Shown: one piece after another, positions 17,257 to 25,949 of the stretch
Position numbering within the stretch: position 1 is the stretch's first letter
Layout: every line of letters begins with the position of its first letter
Assembly (NCBI GenBank): GCA_031732855.1
Contig: JAVMKJ010000150.1
Location: forward strand, 13,781 to 77,780
Length of the DNA: 64,000 nucleotides
Reading direction: 5' to 3'
DNA from: JAVMKJ01 sp031732855
Lineage (GTDB): Bacteria > Pseudomonadota > Gammaproteobacteria > Competibacterales > Competibacteraceae
Position numbers and translations under genes: made by a program
Notes under the pieces: model-generated
Databases searched by the model: none
What the model saw: only the letters and a program-made list of their open reading frames with translations
Told to the model about the DNA's origin: nothing

Positions 17257-19719
17257 ATGTCCGCCACCGTCGAATCCGTCGAGTCGGATGCCCCGACTCG
17301 GGCCGCAACCTCCTGCTTCCACTGTGGTCTCCCCGTGCCGCCGGGCGCCCGCTTTGCCGCAGTCATCGACGGCCAGCCCCGGTCCATGTGCTGCCATGGC
17401 TGCCAGGCGGTGGCCGAAGCCATCGTGGCCGCCGGGCTGACCGATTTCTACCACCATCGCACCGCGCCGTCGCGCCGGGCAGAGGATTTGATCCCGGAGC
17501 AGTTGCGCGGGCTGGAGTTGTACGACCGGCCCGATTTACAGCAGAGCTTCGTCCGCGCCGAGAACGAGCACGTCCGCGAGGCCGCGCTGATTCTGGAGGG
17601 GATCGTCTGCGCCGCCTGCGTCTGGCTCAGCGAACGGCACGTCGGCCGACTGCCGGGCGTGCTGGAATTCCGGGTAAACTACTCCACCCACCGCGCCCGG
17701 GTGCGCTGGGACCAGCGGCAGACCCGGCTCAGCGCCATTCTGGCCGCCATCGCCGCCATCGGCTACATCGCTCATCCCTTCGATCCCAGTCGCCAGGAAG
17801 CCCTGCAAAAACGCGAGCACACCGTGGCCTTGCGCCGGCTGGCGGTGGCCGGACTGGGCTCGATGCAGGTGATGATGCTGGCGGTGGCCCTGTATGCCGG
17901 CGACTACCAGGGCATGGAAGGCTGGATTCGCGAGTTCCTGCGCTGGATTTGCCTGATTATCACGGTACCCGTCGTGGGGTACTCCGCGCTGCCATTTTAC
18001 ACCGCTGCCTGGCGCGATTTCCGCAACCGGCAACCGAGCATGGACGTGCCGGTGTCGCTGGCCATTCTCGCCGCTTTCGCCGCCAGCGTCTGGTACACCT
18101 GGCAGGGTGTCGGTGAGGTCTACTACGACTCGGTGACGATGTTCGTGTTCTTCCTGCTGACCGGCCGGTTTTTGGAAATGACCGCCCGCCATCGGGCGGG
18201 ACAGGTTTCCGAGGCGCTGGTGCGGATGTTGCCGGCGACCGCCACCCGGCTGGACCCGGCCGGCGCCGAGGCGGTGATTCCCATCGCGGAACTGATGCCC
18301 GGCGACCGGGTGCTGGTGCGGCCGGGGGAAACCATTCCAGCCGATGGCCGGGTGGAGGAAGGCGCGAGCAGCGTGGACGAATCGCTGCTAACCGGCGAGA
18401 GTCTGCCTCTGCCCCGGCGTTCGGGTGAAGGATTGATCGGAGGTTCGGTCAATGTGGAAAGCCCGCTGGTCATGCGGATCGAAAAGGTCGGTCCCGATAC
18501 CGTCTTGTCGGCCATCGTGCGGTTGCTGGATCGGGCGCAAGGCGAGAAGCCGCGGTTGGCGCTGTTGGCCGACCGCATCGCCGGCTGGTTCGTCGTCGTC
18601 CTGCTGGTCGTGGCGGCGGTGGTGTTTTCGACCTGGTGGTCGCTGAGCGACTTCGATACCGCGTTTCGCGTCACCCTCTCGGTATTGGTGGTGACCTGTC
18701 CCTGTGCGCTGTCGCTGGCCACGCCGACCGCCATCGTGGCCGCAACCGGCGCCCTGACCCGGCTGGGGGTGCTGACCACGCGCGGCCATGCCCTGGAGGC
18801 TCTGGCGCGGGCCACTCATGTCGTTTTCGACAAGACCGGGACGCTCACCTACGGCCGGCCGCGAGTGGTGGCGATCGAAACGGCGAGCGATTTGGAACCG
18901 CGCCGCTGCCTGGCCCTGGCGGCGGCGCTGGAACGGGGTTCCGAGCACCCGGTCGGGCTGGCTTTGGCGGAGGTGGCCGGTACGATGGTTCCGGCCGCGA
19001 CGGAGTTGCGCAATACTCCCGGTAGCGGAATCGATGGGTGGATCGAAAACCGCCGCTACCGGGTGGGTCGGCCCGAATTCGTGGTGGCTCTGAGCGGGGT
19101 GACGCCGACCGAACGAACCGATCTCGACGCCGCCAGCACCTGGGTGGCGTTGGGCGATGAAACCGGGCTGCTGGCCTGGTTTCAGTTGACCGATGCCCTG
19201 CGGCCTGGCGCGGCGGCGGCGGTGGCGGCCCTGCAAGCTCGCAAGGTGGCGGTGGAGTTGCTGAGCGGGGATCGGCCGAAGGTCGTGGCCCACGTGGCCC
19301 GCGAGCTGGCCATTGCCACGGCCAAAGGGGGCATGTCGCCTCGGGACAAGCTGGAGCGCCTGCGGGAATTGCAGGGGCAGGGCGCGGTGGTGGCGATGGT
19401 CGGCGACGGGGTCAACGACGCGCCGGTGCTGGCGGCGGCCCAAGTGTCGCTGGCGATGGGGAGCGGTACCCAACTGGCTCATGCCACGGCGGATATGATC
19501 CTGCTGTCGGAACGGTTGGAGCATCTGGTCCGCGGGGTGGACACGGCCCGGCGGACTTTGACCATCGTGCGCGAGAATTTCGCTTGGGCGATCGGTTACA
19601 ATCTGGTGGCGCTGCCACTGGCGGCGGGAGGTTGGCTGACGCCCTGGATGTCGGCGATCGGAATGTCGTTCAGTTCGCTGCTGGTGGTGGTGAACGCGCT
19701 GCGACTCCGACAGCCCTGA
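17257..19719 (+). CDS. ccoI: Copper-exporting P-type ATPase for cbb3 assembly (FixI/CcoI)
   Basis: 820 residues. Pumps Cu(I) outward for insertion in CcoN. N-terminal cysteine motifs (CFHCGLPV and CCHGC) precede a heavy-metal-associated domain with CAAC (residues about 120-125). Then follow the actuator TGES, the membrane copper motif CPC (TCPCALSL), the phosphorylation site DKTGT and the hinge GDGVNDAP. The double N-terminal cysteine region is typical of the CcoI branch as opposed to CopA. The start is uncertain: ATG 17257 lacks a clear ribosome site, and a GTG at 17218 is in frame. The miniature element upstream may have altered its expression. Confidence 0.95.
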   Translation: MSATVESVESDAPTRAATSCFHCGLPVPPGARFAAVIDGQPRSMCCHGCQAVAEAIVAAGLTDFYHHRTAPSRRAEDLIPEQLRGLELYDRPDLQQSFVRAENEHVREAALILEGIVCAACVWLSERHVGRLPGVLEFRVNYSTHRARVRWDQRQTRLSAILAAIAAIGYIAHPFDPSRQEALQKREHTVALRRLAVAGLGSMQVMMLAVALYAGDYQGMEGWIREFLRWICLIITVPVVGYSALPFYTAAWRDFRNRQPSMDVPVSLAILAAFAASVWYTWQGVGEVYYDSVTMFVFFLLTGRFLEMTARHRAGQVSEALVRMLPATATRLDPAGAEAVIPIAELMPGDRVLVRPGETIPADGRVEEGASSVDESLLTGESLPLPRRSGEGLIGGSVNVESPLVMRIEKVGPDTVLSAIVRLLDRAQGEKPRLALLADRIAGWFVVVLLVVAAVVFSTWWSLSDFDTAFRVTLSVLVVTCPCALSLATPTAIVAATGALTRLGVLTTRGHALEALARATHVVFDKTGTLTYGRPRVVAIETASDLEPRRCLALAAALERGSEHPVGLALAEVAGTMVPAATELRNTPGSGIDGWIENRRYRVGRPEFVVALSGVTPTERTDLDAASTWVALGDETGLLAWFQLTDALRPGAAAAVAALQARKVAVELLSGDRPKVVAHVARELAIATAKGGMSPRDKLERLRELQGQGAVVAMVGDGVNDAPVLAAAQVSLAMGSGTQLAHATADMILLSERLEHLVRGVDTARRTLTIVRENFAWAIGYNLVALPLAAGGWLTPWMSAIGMSFSSLLVVVNALRLRQP

Positions 19720-19813
19720 GAGCGATACCAGCGAAGGGAGAGTGGCTTGATGCTCCTTTCATACCCTTGGCCCCTTAGGGCCTTAGTGCCTTTTTGCTGG
19801 AGGCGGTGGCGTC

Positions 19814-20011
19814 ATGCGGATCCTGTACCTGTTGATTCCCATGGCCTTGGGGGTAATAGGAGTGGCGTTGTGGGCCTTTCTCTGGGCGGTGCGGACCGGG
19901 CAATTCGACGATCTGGAGGGACCAGCCCACCGGATTCTGATGGACGACGACGACCCGCGCATTCCCCGTTTCAGCCAGCGGAAGGATAACGATCAATCCT
20001 TGAAGGAATGA
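19814..20011 (+). CDS. ccoS: cbb3 oxidase maturation protein CcoS
   Basis: 65 residues: one N-terminal membrane helix (about 3-25) and an acidic cytoplasmic tail with GQFDDLEGPAHRILMDDD, diagnostic of CcoS. Needed for heme insertion into the cbb3 oxidase. Follows ccoI after 94 bases; ribosome site GGAGGCGG. A small palindrome GGCCCCTTAGGGCC lies in the gap before it. Confidence 0.93.
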   Translation: MRILYLLIPMALGVIGVALWAFLWAVRTGQFDDLEGPAHRILMDDDDPRIPRFSQRKDNDQSLKE

Positions 20012-20057
20012 GGTGGGTCATTTAGTATTTTCACTATAAACCGCAAGGAGAATAACG

Positions 20058-20159
20058 ATGTTTACCTTTCAGAATTTTCCGCTCGTCATCATTATCGTGC
20101 TGCTGATTGCCTCTTGGCTGAGTTTTCTCTCCGTCGTTCCCTGGGGTAGCCTGTTCTAG
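20058..20159 (+). CDS. 33-residue single-helix membrane protein
   Basis: Short gene not normally annotated: ATG at 20058 with an excellent AAGGAG ribosome site 8 bases upstream, 33 codons and a TAG. The peptide is MFTFQNFPLV, a hydrophobic helix and a WGSLF end, so one membrane helix with almost no soluble part. It follows ccoS by 46 bases and is itself followed by a strong intrinsic terminator, so it is the last gene of the ccoGHIS transcript. A CcoM-like accessory peptide of the cbb3 oxidase is conceivable, but I see no sequence proof. Confidence 0.6.
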   Translation: MFTFQNFPLVIIIVLLIASWLSFLSVVPWGSLF

Positions 20160-20229
20160 GTCTGCCGCCAGTTTCCCCGGTTGAGTGGGGTGTTCGCCAA
20201 GCTGGCGATGCGGAAACCCCCCTTGGGAT

Positions 20230-20265
20230 AACCGCCTTCCCCCGCGCGGGGGAAGGCGGTTTTTC
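20230..20265 (+). terminator. Strong intrinsic terminator
   Basis: Perfect 15-bp palindrome arms ACCGCCTTCCCCCGC / GCGGGGGAAGGCGGT (20231-20260) followed by TTTTCAT. Ends the ccoGHIS plus small-peptide transcript before birA. Confidence 0.85.
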
Positions 20266-20344
20266 ATGAGGTGTTCCCGGATGGGCAAGTTTCCACCGTA
20301 TTTCTCCCGATCGATCTATTGAGGGAGCAGAATGAGGGAGCAGA

Positions 20345-21157
20345 ATGGCCGCGCCGCTGGAACTGCTGGATCGGGATCGTATTCTCGCCGGTCTGACGGC
20401 CGAGGCCCGCGTCTTGCTCGACCGATTGGAACTGCATCCGGTTATCAATTCCACCAACGCCTATCTGCTGGGACAGGCCGGGGCTGACTGGCCGGGCTGC
20501 GTGGTGTGCCTGGCCGAGCAGCAGACCGCCGGTCGGGGACGGCAGGGCCGGAGCTGGTTGACGCCGTTTGGGTCCGGTCTGGCCTTTTCGCTGCTCTGGC
20601 GATTCACCGTGCGACCCGCGGCGCTGAGCGGTCTGAGCCTCGCGACCGGCATCACCGTGGCCCGCGCGCTGCGGGATGCCGGCGTGACCGAAGTAGGTCT
20701 GAAGTGGCCCAACGACGTATGGTGGCGGGGACGCAAGCTGGGCGGCATCCTGCTGGAATCCGGTGTTACCGCCAGCGGCGTTCGGGTGGTGGCCGGGATT
20801 GGTCTCAACATCGATCTGCCGCGCCAGGATGGGGCGACCATCGACCAGCCGTGGGTCGATCTGCGGGAGATTCTGGGAGCCGGCAGCATTTCCCGCAACC
20901 GGCTGGCATCGTCGCTGATCGGCGAATTGATCGGTACCTTTGCCCGGTTCGAACGAGGGGGGTTTGCGGATCTGGCCGCGGAATGGACGTGCTTCGATCG
21001 GGTGGCGGGTCGCCGGGTGAGCCTGCGCTTGCCCAATGCCTCCGTAACGGGCATCGCCCGTGGGGTGGACGCGACCGGCGCCCTGCTGCTGGAGGCGGCG
21101 GACGGGCAGATAAAGCCGTACATCGGCGGAGAGATCAGCTTGAGGGTCGAGCCGTGA
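20345..21157 (+). CDS. birA: Biotin-[acetyl-CoA-carboxylase] ligase (no repressor domain)
   Basis: 270 residues. Activates biotin to biotinyl-AMP and attaches it to the carrier protein of acetyl-CoA carboxylase. Catalytic marks: AEQQTAGRGRQGRSW, KWPNDVWW and GGILLES; the C-terminal SH3-like domain ends in GEISLR. No N-terminal winged-helix DNA-binding domain precedes the catalytic part, so unlike E. coli BirA this copy should not act as a repressor. A 13-base block containing the ribosome site is duplicated just upstream (20321-20346). Overlaps coaX by GTGA. Confidence 0.93.
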   Translation: MAAPLELLDRDRILAGLTAEARVLLDRLELHPVINSTNAYLLGQAGADWPGCVVCLAEQQTAGRGRQGRSWLTPFGSGLAFSLLWRFTVRPAALSGLSLATGITVARALRDAGVTEVGLKWPNDVWWRGRKLGGILLESGVTASGVRVVAGIGLNIDLPRQDGATIDQPWVDLREILGAGSISRNRLASSLIGELIGTFARFERGGFADLAAEWTCFDRVAGRRVSLRLPNASVTGIARGVDATGALLLEAADGQIKPYIGGEISLRVEP

Positions 21158-21894
21158 TCCTGCTGGCGGATGTCGGCAACAGCCGGATCAAGTGGGTCAG
21201 TTGCGAGCAGGGAGAGTTCCAGGAACGCGGTCAAGCCAATCACGGTGGGGAAAGCTGGCCCGAACTCGCGGCCCGGTTGTGGAGTCACCTTCCGTCGCCG
21301 GCGCGGGCATTGATCGTCAGCGTGGCCGGCGCCGAAGTCCGCGCCGCGCTGGCGGGCTGGATTCGGCAAACCTGGGCCATCGAGGCGGAATTTGTGGTTT
21401 CGACCCCGGCGGCTTGTGGTGTCCGCAATTCTTACGCCGAACCCGAGCGGATGGGCGCGGATCGCTGGGTGGCGATGATCGCGGCGCGGGCGCTGGTCGG
21501 GCCGCGGGCCTGTTATGTCGTTGATTGCGGCACGGCGGTGACGATCGACGCGCTGGCGGCGGACGGCCGGCATTTGGGCGGAGTGATAGCGCCGGGAATG
21601 CGCCTGATGCGCGAGGCGCTGTATCGGAATACCCAGCAGATTCCCCCGGAGCACGGCGAGCCATGCCTGTTCGGCCAGAGTACCCGCGACTGCGTTTGGG
21701 GCGGGGCGCTGTATGCGGTTGCCTCGGCCATCGATGGTATTACTGCCCGGATGGTCGCCAGTCACGGTCCGGGCGTCAGGCTGCTGACCGGCGGTGCTGC
21801 CGGAGTGGCGCTGCCTCATTTGCAGGGCGCGTATCAAATGGAACCGGATTTGATCTTTGCCGGGCTACGAGTGATCGCTGGGGAAGGGGGCTGA
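21154..21894 (+). CDS. coaX: Type III pantothenate kinase
   Basis: 246 residues, ASKHA-fold enzyme that phosphorylates pantothenate in the first step of coenzyme A synthesis; this type is not feedback-inhibited by CoA and often needs a monovalent cation. Motifs: N-terminal phosphate loop ILLADVGNSRIKW, ERMGADRW, VVDCGTAVTID and GGVIAPG. The GTG start at 21154 overlaps the birA stop, an arrangement (birA-coaX) common in bacteria. Confidence 0.95.
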   Translation: MILLADVGNSRIKWVSCEQGEFQERGQANHGGESWPELAARLWSHLPSPARALIVSVAGAEVRAALAGWIRQTWAIEAEFVVSTPAACGVRNSYAEPERMGADRWVAMIAARALVGPRACYVVDCGTAVTIDALAADGRHLGGVIAPGMRLMREALYRNTQQIPPEHGEPCLFGQSTRDCVWGGALYAVASAIDGITARMVASHGPGVRLLTGGAAGVALPHLQGAYQMEPDLIFAGLRVIAGEGG

Positions 21895-21948
21895 GCTTTT
21901 CCGGGGAGGTTGCTTCTTAAGGCCGGGGTGTTCCAGAGAATTCCAGTC

Positions 21949-21992
21949 GAATCGGCGGGTTGCGGGCTGATGCCCCAACCCGCCTCACAATT
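21949..21992. repeat. Degenerate relic of the 148-bp element (half)
   Basis: A 13-bp bulged stem GGCGGGTTGcGGGC / GCCCCAACCCGCC. It aligns closely with one internal arm of the 148-bp family A element (ATCGGCGGGTTACGGGCTGG...), with a few substitutions, so it is probably an old partial copy. It may now serve as a terminator for coaX. Confidence 0.5.
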
Positions 21993-22117
21993 TTTAGTCG
22001 GAAAATTGATCGAACGGTATGACTTCCCGAGGACGACCGGCAAATATGAGGATCGCCGGAGTTTGCTTGCGGCTGTGGCACAATGGCTTCGGACAACCCG
22101 TTACCGGAGGCATCGCC

Positions 22118-22726
22118 ATGTCACTGCAACCCAAACCGTGCTTGAGCCCCGAAGACTATCTCGCACTCGAACGCAGCGCCGAGTTCAAGAGCGAATATTT
22201 CGATGGCGAAATTTTCGCCATGACCGGCGCCAGCGAGCCGCATAATCTCATCGTTGTTAACACGGTTCGCGAGCTGGGCAACCAGCTTAAAAAGCGTCCC
22301 TGTAAAGTCTATGCCAGCGACATGCGGGTTAAGGTCAGTCCAACCGGGCTATACACCTATCCCGATCTGGTCGTGGTCTGCGGCAAGGCTCAATTCGACG
22401 ATAGCCATGTGGATACACTGCTGAATCCGACCCTGATCGTCGAGGTCCTGTCGGGTTCCACCGAGGCTTACGACCGGGGCCGGAAGTTCGAGCATTACCG
22501 CAAACTGGAATCGCTGGCCGAGTACGTGCTGATCGCCCAGCATCACCCGCATGTTGAATCTTACCGACGGCAACCGGATCATCGTTGGATGTTGACGGAC
22601 AGCGACGGGTTGGACGGTAGCCTGCGGCTGGATGCCATTGATTGCGAATTGACGCTGGCGGAGATTTACGACAAGGTCGAGTTTCAGGCCGGGGATCGAG
22701 GGAGATTTAATACCATTTCTCAATAG
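22118..22726 (+). CDS. Uma2 family (DUF820) nuclease-fold protein
   Basis: 202 residues. Uma2 proteins have a PD-(D/E)XK restriction-endonuclease fold; biological roles are mostly unknown. Seen here: N-terminal SPEDYLALERSAEFKSEYFDGEI, the catalytic-type Asp in YPDLVVV and the E of LIVEVLS, followed by DRGRKFEHYRKL. ATG 22118 has CGGAGG upstream, excluding the longer frame from 22019. It stands alone, without a partner gene. The last codons (ending NTISQ) read into a short stretch resembling one end of the 148-bp element, suggesting that an old insertion remodelled the C-terminus. Confidence 0.85.
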   Translation: MSLQPKPCLSPEDYLALERSAEFKSEYFDGEIFAMTGASEPHNLIVVNTVRELGNQLKKRPCKVYASDMRVKVSPTGLYTYPDLVVVCGKAQFDDSHVDTLLNPTLIVEVLSGSTEAYDRGRKFEHYRKLESLAEYVLIAQHHPHVESYRRQPDHRWMLTDSDGLDGSLRLDAIDCELTLAEIYDKVEFQAGDRGRFNTISQ

Positions 22727-22839
22727 ACCTTGAACTCCTGTGGGAACCAGCTTGCCACCGATTTCAATAGATTATCATAGACCGCAGGCAGGTCCTCCAG
22801 AGATCGGGATTGGATACGAGCCGACGTGTATGATGTGAT

Positions 22840-23637
22840 TCATCGGTGTTCGAAAGTCATCATATTAATGCAGTCCGCGCACAGGTTATCCAAGTGCTGG
22901 ACCGGCATGGTGAACGATTCGGCTGGGGCCCATGGCACGGTGGCGGTTTTTTTTTCGGGGTCATCCACGATGGCCGCCAGTCCACGGGTTTTAAAATTGC
23001 TCTTGATAGCCGTTTGGACTTTGTCTGCTTTGGCACGATCCTGAGCCAGACGGGCCTTTACCAGCGATTCATATTGCTGTTCGAGCGCTTCGTTCGGTTT
23101 CCGGAAAGCTAAAAAAATTATACTTTCCGATCCGACATTATTATCGAGTTTGAAAGATTTATCCTTGGCGGGAAGATGATAAGTGACACCGGCTTGTACC
23201 GGATTTAAATTGTCGACCTTGACACCACTAAAACTGGTCATGGGAAAGAGCCGGTAAATTGCCTTACTGCTATCCACTTGGAAAATATAAACATAACTGT
23301 CCTCCGCCGGAGTGAATTGAATTTTGTAGTGGTCGCCGGAATTCAACACACTACCTTCGGCTAGTGACTTGAGGGGTCCTTGACCGCTTGGGCGATAAAC
23401 ATAATTAATCTTGAAGTTTAGCGGCTTCTGACCATTTTGTGGGGTAAACGACGCCGGTTTCGGAGTTGAACCAGCCGGTTCTGGGGCAATTTTGACGGTC
23501 CCTGCCGGGCCACGTGTTTTAAGATCGTCGTTGTCGGGCGTCGGATTAGTTGCACCGACACCACTGGCGGTTCCGATCAAAACGCTACCGAGCAAGGCAA
23601 ATAGTGGGTAATACCACCAACAGATTTTATAGCTCAT
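22840..23637 (-). CDS. Secreted DUF4384 domain protein
   Basis: 265 residues with a signal peptide (about 1-29) and a proline-rich linker, then a DUF4384-type domain (about 75-200): SGDHYKIQFTPAEDSYVYIFQVDSSKAIYRLFP. This domain is clearly homologous to the C-terminal extracytoplasmic domain of the kinase encoded just upstream, so it arose by duplication of the sensor part. It also carries KTRGPAG and KTRGLAAIVDDP, a short motif repeated in the OmpA-like protein of the same operon. Last gene of a three-gene operon; start overlaps the kinase stop by 11 bases. Confidence 0.8.
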   Translation of the reverse strand: MSYKICWWYYPLFALLGSVLIGTASGVGATNPTPDNDDLKTRGPAGTVKIAPEPAGSTPKPASFTPQNGQKPLNFKINYVYRPSGQGPLKSLAEGSVLNSGDHYKIQFTPAEDSYVYIFQVDSSKAIYRLFPMTSFSGVKVDNLNPVQAGVTYHLPAKDKSFKLDNNVGSESIIFLAFRKPNEALEQQYESLVKARLAQDRAKADKVQTAIKSNFKTRGLAAIVDDPEKKTATVPWAPAESFTMPVQHLDNLCADCINMMTFEHR

Positions 23638-25153
23638 GGCTTCCTCTCGCGTTGTGTTTGAAATTCAGGACAGGTATGACGCCCTTTTGAGTATTTGTTA
23701 AGCTATTGCTCAACTGCAATTGCAGTTCCATGGATCGCGAATAGTCATGGATGCGACGTGCTTCAACGAGAGCCGTATATTGGTTTTCCAGATCGATATT
23801 ACGGTTTTTGAAGGCCAGAACATGGATCTGCTCATGACCAACTTGGTCGTCCAACTGAAAAGCCTCATCTTCGGCTGGAACAAAATAGGTTATACCAGCC
23901 CGTACCGGATTTTCGTTGCCTGGTTTTGAAGTGTCGCCACCTTCGAATGGAAATAGACGGTAAATTGCTCTGCTGCCATCAGTTTGGAAAATATACACAT
24001 AGCCGTCTTGTTTTGGCATGAAGCGAATTTGATAGTGATCTCCTGAATGCAGTACACTGTCGTTAAGCAATGGCCGTAAATTTGGCTGATCGGTGGATCG
24101 ATAAGAATAGGCAACTTGAATGGAGAGAGCAGGATTTAACGAACGCTCCCAAATGTGATAACTGATTCCAATCAATAACAAAGCCATCAAAAAAAGCACG
24201 GTACTGATAAAATATTTGTTGGACCAACGGTTGGATTTTTCTGCACCGCTCACCAATGGCCGGACGGTAATATTATTGTTTTTCTCTTGACCGATCTTGT
24301 CGATAGCATCGATAAGCTGTTCGGCGGTGGCAAAACGCTCGTTCGGGTTGAAGGCCAGCAGCTTTTCCAGAATTTCCTGATATCGACTTAACTCCATTGG
24401 CAATCGATCAACCAATCCGCCCACTGTGCGGCCAGGACGGAAACCGGTAAGCATTTCGTAAAACACCAATCCCAAGGAATATAGATCGCTCCGACCGTCC
24501 AGGATTTTTCCCCAAGTCTGTTCGGGACTCATATAAACGACCGTGCCGATCGCCAATCCGGTCGCGGTAAGGTCGACGTTGTCTTCACAGGCTTTGGCGA
24601 TCCCAAAATCGGTAAGCACCGCGCCATTATCGTTGCGGAAGAGAATATTGGCTGGCTTAACATCCCGATGTACGAAACCCTGGTGGTGCGCGTAACCCAG
24701 AGCACTGGCAATCTGGCGCAGTATGTTCACAGCTTGTTGGGGGGATAGTCCTTGCTCGATACGATCGCGCAAGGTTCCACCTTCCACATACTCCATGATC
24801 ATGTAGTATTGGTTCAGGCATTCGCCGATATCGTGAATGGTCACAATATGTGGATGTCGCAGTTGGGCGATGATTTTGCCCTCTTTAAGAAAACGCTGGC
24901 GGAACGTGGCATCGATGCTGAGGGCAGGAGTAATGACTTTAATTGCGACCGGCCGCTCGAGTGCTTCCTGAGTGGCTAAGTACACATGTCCCATGGCACC
25001 GCTGCTGATCAGCTTTTCAACCTTGTAGCCTGGGATTATCGGAGTCGTATCAACCGGCACCATTTTGCTCGGCTGGACATCGACAAACTCGCTATTGTCC
25101 TGGCCATCGGCTTTGATATTGTCAGGATCCGACATTCGCGCTATATTGCTCAT
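23627..25153 (-). CDS. Membrane serine/threonine protein kinase with C-terminal DUF4384 domain
   Basis: 508 residues. A Hanks-type kinase (about 42-300): glycine loop ISSGAMGHVYLA, ATP-binding Lys in VAIKVI, catalytic HRDVKPANI, DFG as LTDFGIA, and APE replaced by SPEQ. One membrane helix (about 315-337) links it to an extracytoplasmic DUF4384 domain with SGDHYQIRFMPKQDGYVYIFQ. The topology is like PknB receptors, but with a DUF4384 sensor in place of PASTA domains. Start overlaps the OmpA-like stop as ATGA. The substrate is unknown; co-transcribed envelope proteins suggest cell-envelope signalling. Confidence 0.92.
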   Translation of the reverse strand: MSNIARMSDPDNIKADGQDNSEFVDVQPSKMVPVDTTPIIPGYKVEKLISSGAMGHVYLATQEALERPVAIKVITPALSIDATFRQRFLKEGKIIAQLRHPHIVTIHDIGECLNQYYMIMEYVEGGTLRDRIEQGLSPQQAVNILRQIASALGYAHHQGFVHRDVKPANILFRNDNGAVLTDFGIAKACEDNVDLTATGLAIGTVVYMSPEQTWGKILDGRSDLYSLGLVFYEMLTGFRPGRTVGGLVDRLPMELSRYQEILEKLLAFNPNERFATAEQLIDAIDKIGQEKNNNITVRPLVSGAEKSNRWSNKYFISTVLFLMALLLIGISYHIWERSLNPALSIQVAYSYRSTDQPNLRPLLNDSVLHSGDHYQIRFMPKQDGYVYIFQTDGSRAIYRLFPFEGGDTSKPGNENPVRAGITYFVPAEDEAFQLDDQVGHEQIHVLAFKNRNIDLENQYTALVEARRIHDYSRSMELQLQLSNSLTNTQKGVIPVLNFKHNARGSHEL

Positions 25154-25809
25154 TGGTCGGCAATTGTCGATACATCGATACGGATAAACTCGCTGCGCCG
25201 ATTTAACTCGCGTCCGGTTTCGACGGCATTGGATGCCACGGGGTAAGCCCCCCCATAACCTTTGGCGATTAGCCGATCCGGAGTGATCCCACGTTTGATC
25301 AGATAGTCTTTCACCGCCTGCGCACGTTCCTGGGACAATGCAAAATTTTTGTCGTCGGAACCGATGTCGTCGGTATGGCCGGCAATCACCAGCACCGCAT
25401 CGGATAGCGCCACGCTTTTCAAGGCGTTTACGTATGCGTTCAGCAGTGAGTAGGCTTCGCGGCGGACTCGTGCGGAGTTCGTGTCGAAGTGAATCAATGC
25501 CGCCACCTTGGGATGGTCCCGAATCAGGGTTGGATAATCCATGGGCGCGGCCGCTGGTAAGGGAGTGGGGTCGTCGACGATGCCAGCGGGACCGCGCAAT
25601 TTCCCCACACCCGTGACGCCGGGACTTCGCCCTCCCCGTGGCTGGGAACTGGGTTGCGCTTTGCCTGGAGCGCTCAGAGCGCGTTCGATCTCAGCGGCGG
25701 TTTCAGGATATTGAGGCGGTGCCGCAACGACGGTACCCCACGTTAGCCCGATCACCAGGCCGGCGATCCAGCCAAGGCGACCCTGTTTGGAGTCTTGAAA
25801 GGTTTTCAC
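25150..25809 (-). CDS. OmpA-family peptidoglycan-binding protein
   Basis: 219 residues. Signal peptide or anchor near residues 10-30, a proline-rich spacer and a C-terminal OmpA-like domain (about 100-215): LIHFDTNSA, VLVIAGHTDDIGSDDKNFALSQERAQAV and GYGGAYPVASNAVETGRELNRRSE, which binds diaminopimelate peptidoglycan. The spacer includes KLRGPAGIVDDP, a motif echoed in the third gene of the operon. First gene of the OmpA-kinase-DUF4384 operon. Confidence 0.88.
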   Translation of the reverse strand: MKTFQDSKQGRLGWIAGLVIGLTWGTVVAAPPQYPETAAEIERALSAPGKAQPSSQPRGGRSPGVTGVGKLRGPAGIVDDPTPLPAAAPMDYPTLIRDHPKVAALIHFDTNSARVRREAYSLLNAYVNALKSVALSDAVLVIAGHTDDIGSDDKNFALSQERAQAVKDYLIKRGITPDRLIAKGYGGAYPVASNAVETGRELNRRSEFIRIDVSTIADQ

Positions 25810-25949
25810 CAGCTTGCACCTCGTCTTATCGTTATGAATTATAAGTCGAAGAATTCAGAGGCCGTATGGGATCTCGCCCATCATCGTCTCTGGAGGAATT
25901 GAATTTTACTCGATCGATTATCGAAATTTGTCGTGCCGGTACAAGCTGT

